DNA from: Pterois miles
Taxonomy: Eukaryota; Chordata; Actinopteri; Perciformes; Scorpaenidae
DNA: 64,000 nucleotides
Direction: 5' to 3'
Assembly (NCBI GenBank): GCA_947000775.1
Contig: CAMQGK010000559.1
Location: 2,390,501-2,454,500, forward strand
Part shown: positions 23,691 through 35,129 of the stretch, piece by piece
Layout of the letters: every line of letters starts with the position of its first letter
Numbering within the stretch: position 1 is the stretch's first letter
Notes under the pieces: model-generated
Databases searched by the model: none
Told to the model about the DNA's origin: nothing
The model's input: only the letters and a program-made list of their open reading frames with translations
Position numbers and translations under genes: made by a program

Positions 23691-26600
23691 TCACTTTTGG
23701 ATAGTTGTGTGAGGTACCAAATAAACTTTACCATCAGGTGTCTGTTGTATGGCGTATTCATCTATTGAGTATGGCTGTCCATCTTCATCTCTCAAGTGAG
23801 AAAATACTTCTGAATACAGGTCTGTAAAGCGGCATTTAATAAAAGCCAGGCTGCGCTGGAACTCGAGTCTTTCCTGTGCCAGGTGCTCTCTTTGGGCCTG
23901 CAGCTGGTTCAGTTCCCTCTCAAGGTGAATTATGCTCTCAAGCTTCCTTTTCCTGCAGTTCTGAGCCGCCACCTTGTTCTTCCCTCTCCGTCTAATGTCC
24001 CTGACCAGAGCTAGCTGAGTATCTGTCAGAGTGTACTGCGCCAGGAGCTCATTGAAGTCATCCACAGGTAGATTGACAATCTTCTCCATGGGGAAGGGGA
24101 TCTTCAGAGACGCGGCCCGCCGCTCGTCTCTGCTCAGTGGAGCTGGAGCGGAGATGCTTCCTTGTGGTTTCATGTACATGTTATGATGTGAGCTCCCTCT
24201 GCTGGACACTCCAGAGTCAACGTACAGGTCGCTTAGAGCAGAGGTGTGACCCTGCTGTTTCACTGACCGAGGAGTCAGAGCACTGGGCTGTGTGTGGGAT
24301 AAAGTAGGCTGGGGTGAAAAATAAGACGGATGTGCACCTGAGTGTAAATAAGAGTGATTCTGGTAGTCCATTGAGTAATGGATGTGTGCTCTTCTGGCGT
24401 GCTCTGCCATGCTGTCTGGTTCACCATCACTGTACGTCATGCTCATGTCTACACCCTGGTAACCTGGTGCACCACCAACAGGATTGTCTGGGGAGGCCAA
24501 AGGTGGACTAGAACCCAGAGACAGACCAGAGTCCGACTCTAGATCATCAGCTGAGCGAGCGTGTGAACTCGGTCCATGTGTAGTCCACAGCATGTGCTGA
24601 CGTAGATCCTGAGAGGGGCAAGCGTTGGCCCTCCTGTGCCCTTGACTGGTACTGGTCATCTGTTCCCTAGGAGCCATGTGCAAGGGCTGTGTGTGGGGAG
24701 AGATGGGGAGCGTTCTCTGGTTGAGCTGAGGCTGTCCGTACATTGCCTCTGTGTTGCTGCTTAGTCGATGACAGGCAGGCATCTCTTCAGAGTAACATCC
24801 ATCGTAAGTGGTGGCTGCGCTGAGCTCACAAGCAGCAGGAGGAGGCTCAGAATGGGACTGAGCCATCCCGTATCCTCCCATAGGGACCATCGGCTCCATA
24901 GGTTGGTACTGTGTTGTTTCATAGGAGCCTGCACTGGGGACTTCAAACTCCTGTAGAAAAAACAAAAAAGAGCTTAATCATTTATGCATCTGTATACATG
25001 TCACATTAAACATACAATAGTCAGAATATCTTTCGCATCCTTTCAGCATTTTGTAATTTAAGTGTTCTGAGAGAACACTAGACTTCTGCACCTCCTCATG
25101 GCTCTGTTTTCAGTCTTTAAAATAAGTCTAACTCGTGATGGGAGACTTTGGCGAATCACAGGTCATAGTGGCGGTTCATTCAGCGGAAGCAGCTGTCAGA
25201 CACTTGTGACCTCGGATCACATGGTCAAACAAGGCAGCTGATCAAATATTCAATATTCTGTCACAGTAACGTCTGTTTCTCATCTCAGTGTTTCAGAAAC
25301 ATCTTGAAGTGTACTGTTCAGCTGTAAAATCAGAAAGTTTGATCCTGGTGGTGGGCAGTGCTTGGTATTTACTGAGCTGATCTCAACATGGCTGCCGGGT
25401 CACAAACTTTCTCATTTTACAGCTGAACAGTAACTACAACATGTTTCTGACACATTTGAGGAGATAAAAAGTCATCACAGTAACAGAATATTGATTCATA
25501 TTTGATCAGCGCTGCCTAGTTTGACCGTTTGATTGTAGTTTGTGAGTAACTGACAACTGCTCAGAGACTGCAGACTCCAGATCAGCTCTGATTGGTTGTT
25601 TTCCTCCAGTCTGTGAAATCTTGCAGATGCCATTCAGAGCACTGGAGGACACAGAGGACCATGATTTTTTTCTTTTTCAGATTATCTCTACTGTCAGGAT
25701 ACGGTGGCCGTTTTCTAAAATAACTTTTTCTAATCATATTTGCTCCAATTCTACCTACTGCAGCTTTAACAGCAATAATAATAAATAAGGCTAAATTAAT
25801 AAGTTAGTGGAACAGTGTCTTTTTTGCAATTCACCTGGCTCACTAGAACACAGTTTGCCCCCACTTCAGCATGCCACCCATAGCCTATGAAGGGCTCTCA
25901 TAGATGTGATCAGGTTTCACCTGGAAACAGATGGCTATTGTGCAGTGCAGGGGGCCGCTAGCAACATACAGCACTTGCCCCCTCTCACAATCTCTTCATC
26001 CCACCATCACTCAAATGGACCATTGTTGCCTCCCTCAGCTGTATATTTCAACAGTTAGCAACACGTGAAAAGTGGAAAATATGTATTTATTCCACCAGAA
26101 TGAAACACATTCTGTATAGTAAGAACACATTTTCATTTATGAACTGCATTTTAACTCTTGCATTTTAAACTCTATTTTCAACAAAACACACTGATAAAAT
26201 TTTGTCAGATTAAAATTAAATGATAAAACACTTTCATATCTGCTGAAGTTAATAAATGTCATTTTCTTACGTGTCCTCATATGCGTTTGTTAAAAACAAT
26301 ACAGCCTCCACCTGCTTGATAACACAGCTTGAGGTATTGTGATTACATACAGTAAATGGCATATCTGGGATTAGACACCATCTGTGGTGCTCTGATACTC
26401 CAGTTAATCTCTCATACCTCTTTATATTCATATACTAGTTGCTAATGGAGAACACAAACCCATTTTTGGAAATTAATATGTGTCAGTATCAAGATGCAGA
26501 TGCATGCATATTTGTCAGAATACTGTATAAGTTATGTGGTTTTATTTCTTGGATGATTTGAACAGGACTGTAGGACTAATAGTGCATGCAGAATTTAAGT

Positions 26601-27126
26601 TAGGACATCCCTCATATCAATGCTATGCATGTGTTTATGTATGTGTGGTAAACACTCCATGTTTACCACACATACTCCATGTCCATGTCCAAACCCCCCA
26701 TCGCTGGTTATGTAAAACCAAACTGCACTTGTTTAACCCTTGCAGTTCTAATAAATACAGGCCTGCTAATGTTTTGATGAAGTACCAGAGACACAGATGA
26801 GGCAGTTATCTGAATTATCTTATTTCATGTATGGAGTTACCTGCAGCTCTGTGATGGCCATTAGCTCCTGCCATGCCGCATCCATCTCTGTGTCCTGAGG
26901 AGCTCCATGAGACCTCGCTCCAGGGAAATTAGTTGACATGGACACTCCCCCATACAGCCTGCCAGGACTGGCTAATACCTTGTGATAGAAAAGAAAATGA
27001 ATTACCTCACTCATAAGTTTATTTTAGGCTTGATTATGTGATGTGGATTGTGTTTTCTCAGCTCTTGGACAGACCTACCTCACAGGTTCTCCTCAGAGGG
27101 AGAACGTAGTTGGCTGTTGAACACAT
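23691..27126 (-). CDS. nfe2: Nuclear factor erythroid 2 (p45, CNC-bZIP transcription factor)
   Basis: p45 NF-E2 pairs with small Maf proteins at MARE sites to drive erythroid and megakaryocyte genes. Coding exons (minus): 27126-27079, 26978-26841, 24950-23691; 1446 bp, 481 residues from MCSTANYVLP. Introns are GT-AG and phase 0. The N-terminal activation region has the conserved WQELMAITELQ (about 52-62). A Ser/His/Pro-rich middle contains ESDSGLSLGSSPP. The CNC motif (about 345-377) includes KIPFPMEKIVNLPVDDFNEL. The basic region, RDIRRRGKNKVAAQNCRKRK, is at about 379-398, followed by a leucine zipper to about 445. The C-terminal YSIDEYAIQQ matches NFE2. The VNLPVDDFNELLA...LALVRDIRRRGKNK block matches NFE2 better than NFE2L1-3. 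Human NFE2 has 373 residues, so the middle is expanded. An upstream in-frame exon (29238-29173) is probably 5' UTR, but coding extension cannot be excluded. Confidence 0.93.
25110..25770. mobile_element. Fold-back MITE in the last nfe2 intron
   Basis: Arms at about 25225-25350 and 25400-25530 are inverted, diverged copies. The shared CAGCTGTAAAAT-AGAAAGTTT reads forward at about 25320 and reversed as AAACTTTCT-ATTTTACAGCTG at about 25407; ATATTCTGT-ACAGTAAC reads forward at about 25253 and reversed at about 25485. The right edge CTGCAGCTTTAA (to about 25770) resembles ends of a widespread teleost MITE. It has no coding capacity. Confidence 0.6.
26640..26674. promoter_or_regulatory. Perfect 15-bp inverted repeat containing two opposed forkhead-type cores
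   Basis: TATGTGTGGTAAACA, a 5-base spacer (CTCCA), then TGTTTACCACACATA. Each arm contains GTAAACA/TGTTTAC, the forkhead-family core. It lies in the nfe2 intron between the last two coding exons. The inverted repeat is directly visible; a regulatory role is speculation. Confidence 0.4.
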
Positions 27127-28363
27127 CAAGACAGGCTCTTGCTGCAAGACATCAACCTGGTAAGAAGACAGCGAGATATTATCACCTATCCAGCCTCTAA
27201 ACTATGACACACCCAGAAGAAGAAATAAAAAACATAGTCACACTATGCCTTTAAAGGCACATTTCTAACACATACAGTACGTCACATATCTGTGGGCCTG
27301 TCGGTGCTAAATAAATGGGTTCTTTTTGCAGCATATGAAGGGTTCAGTTCAGTTGAGTTGACTCCTCCCAGTAGCTGTCGGGGGTGCAGCTATGCCGACT
27401 CCTGATAAGACAATCTGCGGGAAAACAGTGCTCTCTACAAGACACACTGGGGCCTGATGGCTGCTTTACAAAATTCGGTGTATGGCTAAAATTTTGGCGG
27501 AAGCCAAATCTTTAAGCTCTCTCGGTTCAGCGCTGACGGTAGCTGTTACATTAAAGTTTCAGCATCTCCATCTTCATCTCAGATATTTGGAGTTAGAAAA
27601 CCCAATCAGCATTTTTTTCAGCACACAACTGAAACAGCAGCTTAACAGGGATGTGGACACTGAATAACTTTTGAATGGAGCCACATGTCAAATGCATAAA
27701 TAGTGTGTATTTGCACTTCTGCTCACAGTGTGTATACAGTCAGGTACAATACATACACATGGACACATTCTGTTTTATCGGTTCTGTTTTTATCCTGAAT
27801 CTGCTTGTTAGTAACTGAATTTAAAAGCCTAACCAGTGATGCAAAGTGGCTTTCCTCAAATAACAATGTTAAATAAACTGACATAAATAAACCATAAGAG
27901 TCTACATCATTGTCACGTGTCACGCTCTTGTGCGGGGGCTAGAATAACAATTTTATTCTTGACCTTCACAGCCAGAAGGTCACTTCAATAACTTGCATAT
28001 ATCATTCCTAAGGCCGTGATTGATGATCAATTCAATAAATATGTTCGAACAAGCAGGAGTCTTCCCGTCAATATACGAGATGTCATCAAGTGGCAGCCTC
28101 AAGCTACTTCACTGACAATAATACTGCTAAAACTGCTTTGTGGTTATGACACAGCCAAGGGAGTGGTTGATGCTATCTTTGAAGTTACAATTATCTTGAA
28201 TTCAAAAGTTGATAAAAATAAATATAATTTTGCTAACTGGAGTGGATTATCAGACAACAGGCTGTGTCACACTGAGGGGTCACAGATTACTGACTTGTTG
28301 CAATGAGTTTAGCCTTTGAAGAGACTTTAATGGTCTGGATCAATTAAACTGTCTCCAATCAGA

Positions 28364-28591
<228 letters not shown>

Positions 28592-29172
28592 ACAGTATAT
28601 ATCAAAATATGTGTATTCAATTTGTAATATTGATTATTATTTCAGTGGAACCTGTCTGTAAGGCTATTAGCCATCATCAGCAGCCATGTATGAATTATTT
28701 TGTAGTGTTTAAAGGTTGTGAAAACGGGGTTAAAACTATTATATCCTGCTATAACTGATGTTATGTTTGTGGTAAGTTTATTAAGGCTGTTTCCTTTACT
28801 GTCAGGCATCATAATTCACCGTCAACACTCAAAACTCATTGGTTCAGTCAGTAAAATGAAGAAGTTGATAAAACAGTGAGTCAAATTAAGTCAGCAGGAT
28901 AAAACTTTTCTTTACTATTTCTATTTTCTATTAAAATCTACTTTACGGAAATCTATTTGTACTTAAATGTATTACTGACAACTTAAATGCTTGGAAACTT
29001 CAGCAACAATATCATTACACTGTTCAAAAGCTTACTTTGTTACAAAGGCACAGTGAAGATCTGAACACAGGCTGGTGTTACATCTACTGAAATATACTGC
29101 ATAAAAGGTTTAAGTGGGAACGTTGTAACCTCTCAGCATGCTTTGAAAAAGAAAAGATGCGAATGAACGTAC

Positions 29173-29238
29173 CTGAGCAACATTCTCTGCTTCTTCAGCA
29201 GGTGATGAGTAAAAAAACTTCAGATGTGAAGAACAATC
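29173..29238 (-). other. nfe2: Candidate upstream (5') exon of nfe2
   Basis: On the minus strand a pyrimidine-rich TTCTTACCATCAG acceptor and a GCTCAG|GTACGT donor bound 66 bases. The reading is open and in phase with the exon ending at 27079, via an intervening exon start at about 27161 (ACCAG|GTTGATGTC). No initiator ATG lies in it, so I treat it as 5' UTR. Confidence 0.35.
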
Positions 29239-30855
29239 CTGATGGTAAGAACAAGTAAAAATAAGTAAAAGTATAATTCTGGTCTTGTTCACATATGCTG
29301 TAGTGTTGCCGGTGTGGTAAAACACATGAGGCCTCTTGCTCTATCGCTCATTCAACTGTCTGCCTCTCTCTGTGCAGCGCCACATACAGCCACTGGCATA
29401 AATGGGATGGCTCTGTGCAGACAAACACAATCTTCCTGTAAAGCACCCACACCACAATTTTTTGCACTCTTGTATCCTTAATAGCACACTTGCACCCCAA
29501 CCTCCAAATTTCCCTCTTGCCCACATGACAAACCACAAACCAACAGTCTGGCATACACCACGACAATCACTCTGTCAGTCCACACTGAGGTAGGTAGATG
29601 TTTACAAAAACCTGTAAGCAATTTGGTTTCTAATTATGCAATGACGGTACATATAAAACAATCACATAAAAAAAAAGTGAGTGAAAACTAGCCGGATTGG
29701 TTGTCTCTGTCCTGGCCAAACCGTACAAGAATCTATGTCCTTTCGAATCCTCCCAAAACGAAAGGTATGAGGAGTGTGGCGTGGAGCACCTGGAGCCGGC
29801 ATCGCAGTGAGGGCCCTGTTCTTGCAGGGGTGGGTCGGAGGCAGGATTGAGACTTAGTTTAGCAGAGATGGAATGTACACCCTCCGACAGGTAAGAAAGA
29901 CCACATTGTTCCTCTATCTGGCAGAGCAACCGCCAAGGGAGAGAGAGGAGCAGGGGGAGAATGGAGGGGAGCGTGTCTTACATAGCAAGTGACCATTAAA
30001 ATCCCTCACCAAAAAATCCCCTGATCTGAAGCAAACTCACAAAGGCTGTGTGCTGTGTAGAACCGCTCTATTGTGTAACACCTCTCACACAATTACTGAT
30101 AGTAGAGATGTTGCAGTGTTATTGTTCCGTACAACAATTTATCTTGCACAGTGATAGATATCAGTCGGTCTCACAGACAGTGATGATTTTGGGACTAATC
30201 TGCATCACATGAAATATTCAAGACAATGCAAGCTCTGTAAAAGACCTCCTACTGTGTACATTGTGCACATTATGGTGGATTGAGTTCATTTTTAAAAGCA
30301 TTTATTGATTAAATCACTTGATGGACACACTGAAATAGCTGTCTATTAATTCAGCTTCAGTGGCTACAACATATGCTATGTTTAGTCTTTGTAAAGCAAG
30401 CAGGTGTAAATGCATATTTATGATTACCTATATGGGATTGCCAGTCCTTTTTCTGATAAGAAACAAAGTCTGCAGTCATTTGCACGCAAAACAAGTGCTA
30501 TGTGCAACAAATGCAAGCAGCATATTTAAATAAGCATCAGCCTTCATAGAATTTCTTTTCTCAGAAACGCGAAGCCGAGAACAGATGTCACAATCACTTT
30601 CTTCCTTGAATAGCGTGAATATCTTTTTACACTGTTAAACAGAAAACAAAATGACTGTGAGCGGTTAAAATGTATGATTCACAGAAAAAACGTATATGAG
30701 TTTCAATATCTTTTCATAGTGGATACGTAAAAACACTTATGATGTGATTCACAGCAGCATTATAAACTAATCCTACCCTTTTTGATGGTAAATCACATAA
30801 ACATTTGAATTTTTAATACTGCAGGAACACAAAGGGTGTGAGGATAAATAATTTT
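29239..30855. other. No gene recognised; probable nfe2 upstream region
   Basis: The interval at about 29690-29990 is GC-richer and precedes the nfe2 exons on the minus strand, so it may include the promoter. No convincing core element is visible. Confidence 0.35.
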
Positions 30856-30859
30856 TAGG

Positions 30860-31232
30860 TCCATCCATTGTCAACCGCTTTTCCCGTTAGGGGTCGCGGG
30901 GGGGCTGGAGCCGATCCCAGCTGGCATAGGGCGAAGGCGGGGTACACCCTGGACAGGTCTCTAGTCCATCGCAGGGCACATAGAGACAAACAACATATAG
31001 ACAGACAACCATTCACACTCACATTCACACCTACGGGCAATTTAGAGTCATCAATTAACCTAGACAGCATGTCTTTGGACTGTGGGAGGAAGCCGGAGTA
31101 CCCGGAGAGAACCCACGCTAACACGGGGAGAACATGCATACTCCACACAGAAGAGTCCCAAGCCGGAATCGAACCTGCGACCCTCTTGCTGTGAGGCAAC
31201 AGCGCTAACCACTGCACCACCGTGCAGCCCAT
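30860..31232. repeat. Teleost interspersed repeat, near full length
   Basis: It begins with a TCCATCCATTGTCAACCGCT-type edge, continues through GGGGTCGCGGGGGGGCTGGA and TACACCCTGGACAGGTC, ACATTCACACCTACGGGCAA and GACTGTGGGAGGAAGCCGGA, and ends in CTAACCACTGCACCACCGTG. This order is characteristic of a very abundant fish repeat. The apparent long frame on the minus strand (30855-31589) is translated repeat. A truncated copy in the same orientation lies at 36190-36448. Confidence 0.85.
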
Positions 31233-34200
31233 AATTTTTAGGTATACAATGTAAATGTTTGTTTTTAAAATGACCAGAACCTTTTTTTTTGTTGTGAAGT
31301 AAATGTACGTTTTATGGCTTGCAATGAACAAAAATGGAGTTTCAGTAAGGCACTGTATATTCAAAAACCATGAGAACATGGAAGGTTTTGTCTGGCCCGT
31401 TACAATATCACATCCCGCAGACATAAATCTCTGTGTTTTCTTTGTCATTGTTCTAAGATGGAAAAAGTAGGTGGCTGACAGAGTCAAGAAAGGTGAATGT
31501 CTACCAGGAATCAAAGAAGGGACTTCCCAACCCAAGTTCCTAGCACCCAGCCCCTGACTCAACCACTGCCACAGCATGCCAAAGAGCACCCTGTTATTAC
31601 TGCGACCACAGTGGTTTTGGATCTGGACACAGTTCCCAGGTCAACGCCTACTTTCCCCCTGTTTGTGTTTGTTTGCTTCAATTAGTCTTTGACATGTCTG
31701 CTTTCCAGCTCGCCTGAGCCTCTCAGGGCTGTCGACCTTTTCTCGTTGTGCACCTCGATGCTGTGAACAACTCTACTTCAAAAATAGACTGGACATGTTG
31801 GCTGGGAACTGCCCACAGTTGACTCACTTAGGCTTAAATTCTCTTAATGATCACTGAGTTTTATGTGAAATTAATGGTTAAACATGTTTGTCCGTCTGGT
31901 TGTTCCCCACCTCTTCTATGCATTCTGGTGTTTCTGTGCCATTTCATTTGTTCATTAAAGATGGAGAAATGTGGCATCTTTGGTTTTGTTTTAACATCCA
32001 GAAGGCTGTATCAGACATGAGCGGAAAAACCACCTCACTACTAAACAAAATGAATGTGTGCCTTGGGTTGTGGTATCAAAAAGGGAATATTTTTGAAGTC
32101 AGCTTCTGGGAAAGGAAAAAAAATAGAGAGGGCAGAGACTATTTTTGTCTTCTTATATTGATAACTAGTTGTAATTTTAATCTGAAATAAAAAAAAAAAA
32201 CAACAAAGAAAATGTTGTACTTAATTTTCCATAGTTATTTTCAAATTCAATAAAAACAACATAGCAAATAAACATGACTTAAAAATGGTAATATGTGAAA
32301 ATGTTCATTGTGGACAGGGTTTGTGATTCTGATCCACCTACAGCACGTAGGTGCTCTAAAATCCAGTTTCACAAATTTATCTCATTCTGTTGTGGACAAT
32401 ATTAAACATATATTTTCTAATTTGATCTTTTTTGAATGATCGGGATCTTTATTGCTCACAGTCTTCAGTCCTCAAGAATATCAGAATAAATAAATGACAA
32501 ATAAATACAATAAATATGCCATTAAAAGTAGCTAAATTAATATAAAAAATAAATGCAATAATTAAAATATTATATAAAATAAATGTAGTCATGAATTAAT
32601 TGCTAAAATGGGACAAAAATTTTATTATTATTTTTGTCCTTCATACAACTGCAGGTGCAGATAGAAATGGGATTAAGAGATAAACTTTCCATTGCTGTTC
32701 CTTAAAATGTCTGTCATGATGGTTATCACCACCTGCAACAAGGCAAATGAGGAACCTGAACATGCAGCATCATTCTTCTGAATGTCTCAATAAGGCTTAT
32801 CTCAAGCTGTTTTGATTAAGATAAAGTTTTGTAACAACAGTACAGTATTTCTCAATTATTTTTCTGATTTTCTTGCCCTTTCATTTTTGTATTTATACGT
32901 TCAAATACAAATAAGAAAAAACAGAAATAAGTACTTTTTAATTTAAGGGGCTGTGTAAGTGTTTGTGTGCGTGTGTGTATATATAGAGTTATATATAGAG
33001 AACATACGTGTGATTGGGCGATGTGTTCATAACAATGACTGTCTAGTCTGGTTGGTAATACAGACACGGAGAGGGAAGGTAAGGAAGGGAAGATGTTGGC
33101 TGGCGGAAGCTCTGCTTAACGCTGATAAAAGGAGCACTTGGTTCTGAGGAAGGGAACTGCTAACTGCTGTGGTTACTGGCATACTGTAAGCTGACAAGAG
33201 GGAAGCAGCACATTACTTCATTCACGCCATCTGTTGCTATGTTATTAATTTCTACTTTTTCATCTTTGTGAGCATTAGACAGGACTAGTAATATATGGCA
33301 GATATTAGCTGAACTAGTGACATTATCTGTTATCATTATTATCTCTTGAACAGTTTCCACACATCATGCTTTAAAGATTTTCTGTCAATTTATGCTTCAC
33401 TCATGCTTTATTCTTTAAGGTCCTTGAGCTATGAAGTGTTGGTGCATACACTTTTATACACCTTATCTAAAATAAATCATGAGTGTGGTTCCATTTTAAG
33501 CCAGCACCATGAGAAGTGACAGTCATTATCTACTTTTTGCATGTTTATTCACCTTATATGTTGATTCATCGTTCAACTTTCATTTGTCACCATCATTAAC
33601 TCTGCCAGCATCCTCATCACTGTGATGGTTTTCAAATACATAAATGTATGAATGTGTTTGACTTCTGACATGAGATAGTATGACAATGACAGCTGAGTAT
33701 CTTTTGACCTATAAGTATGAGCTAGTGTCCTCTCCGGTCGGGTTAATTTTGAAATTTTAGTGGCTGAATTGTGTAAACATAGTGCTGTATTGCAACATTT
33801 CATGGTTGCCTTCAGTTGTGGTGATATGAATGCATGTCAAAATAGTTTATATCTTTTCGCCATAAGCTTTTGTAGTTAAATAAAAGCTGTACACCACTTG
33901 CTCTCAAAAACTGTGTAGGCCTAGGCCTACATATTCCCGTATTATTTCAAACTCAAGCCCAAAAATATCTTACAGTAAGGCCAAACAGTGATGTCATTTA
34001 TGGAGTAAGATACAGGGAAATCCCCATCAGCCTGGGTTTCCAGATGCTTCCCAGAAGTGGGAACTAAGATAATTGGGGTTGGTTAAATGTAGGAGGATCC
34101 TGAAAAAAGATGTTGATGAGTACGAGCAAGCTAAAACGGCTTGTAAATGAGAGCTTTTTTTGTTATCATGCAGTCCTATAAAAAAGCAACCTCCTTAAGT

Positions 34201-34990
34201 CACCAAATTTATAATGGTTCATAATAATAACTGGTTTAACTACAGTATCCATAGTAGGGATATGAACTCTGACATTAACCTCAATAGTGTAATCCATAAG
34301 AATATGTCCCTTACCAGAAAAGTTTATTCAAGTGTGCTATTAATATACTTCTTTTAAACTTAGAGTACAGAGTATACATTCAGTTTACTTTTTTATGTAT
34401 TTATCAGTGATATACTTAATAAAAGTACAGATGAGTATACTTGACTCATACTGACAAATATACAGAAGAGTCTAAATATACTTGGTTTATACTGACATGT
34501 ATACTGAAAGGTCTACGCATATTGGTTTATAGGCCTACTTGTACTCAATCTTTTGATCAAGATATACTAAAGAAAAGTATAATGAATTATTCTTGCCTTA
34601 TAGGCCTACAGAAAGGTATACTTGTCGCTGTGCTTACTTTTGATAGAGTAGCCAATTAAAGTGTGTGTAAAGAGTCTGTACAGGCACCATCACTGGGAAA
34701 TTAAATCTGGGAATCAGAGAACAGATTACATTTTATTTTCATGATAAAATAAACAGGGTTGAATAGTTGTAATGTTATTTTACAGTAGGAGACAGAATAA
34801 CAGAAATACTTGTCATGTCGACCATACAATGTTTGACTTTACCTGAGGGACATTATCAAGTTGTTTCCCCACTTAGGAGACACATGTGCTACCGATGCTG
34901 GTGAATCTGAATGTACTGTATTTTTAGCCGTATCAGTTCACTTTAGTCATATATTATATTTATTTTCAGTCCTTGCTCCGCACCCAGAAG
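31233..34990. other. Intergenic between nfe2 and copz1; no gene recognised
   Basis: AT-rich unique DNA. At about 34340-34630 there is a loose cluster of TATACTT/AGTATAC motifs (degenerate, not an exact tandem). No frame has coding character. Confidence 0.5.
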
Positions 34991-35129
34991 TCAACTGCTC
35001 TTTGCCCCTGTACGTATGACGCAAGCCCTGCGCCAGCCAATGAGGAAGAGCCTCATTGACTGTACGTATTACGTTATCGTGGAGCGCCAGTAGCCTAGCC
35101 TGCTAGCTAGTTTGCTAACAAGAAAGAAG
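34991..35129 (+). promoter_or_regulatory. copz1: copz1 promoter and 5' UTR
   Basis: A CCAAT box (GCCAATGAGG) is at about 35036. Two related ATF/CREB-like segments flank it: CTGTACGTATGACGCAAG at about 35009 and CTGTACGTATTACGTTAT at about 35060. The start codon follows at 35130 in an AAGAAG-ATGG context. No TATA box is evident, as expected for a housekeeping gene. Confidence 0.5.

Noticed and set aside
30855..31589. 244-residue minus-strand open frame
   Set aside because: Most of it is a translated interspersed teleost repeat (30860-31232) plus unique non-coding sequence.
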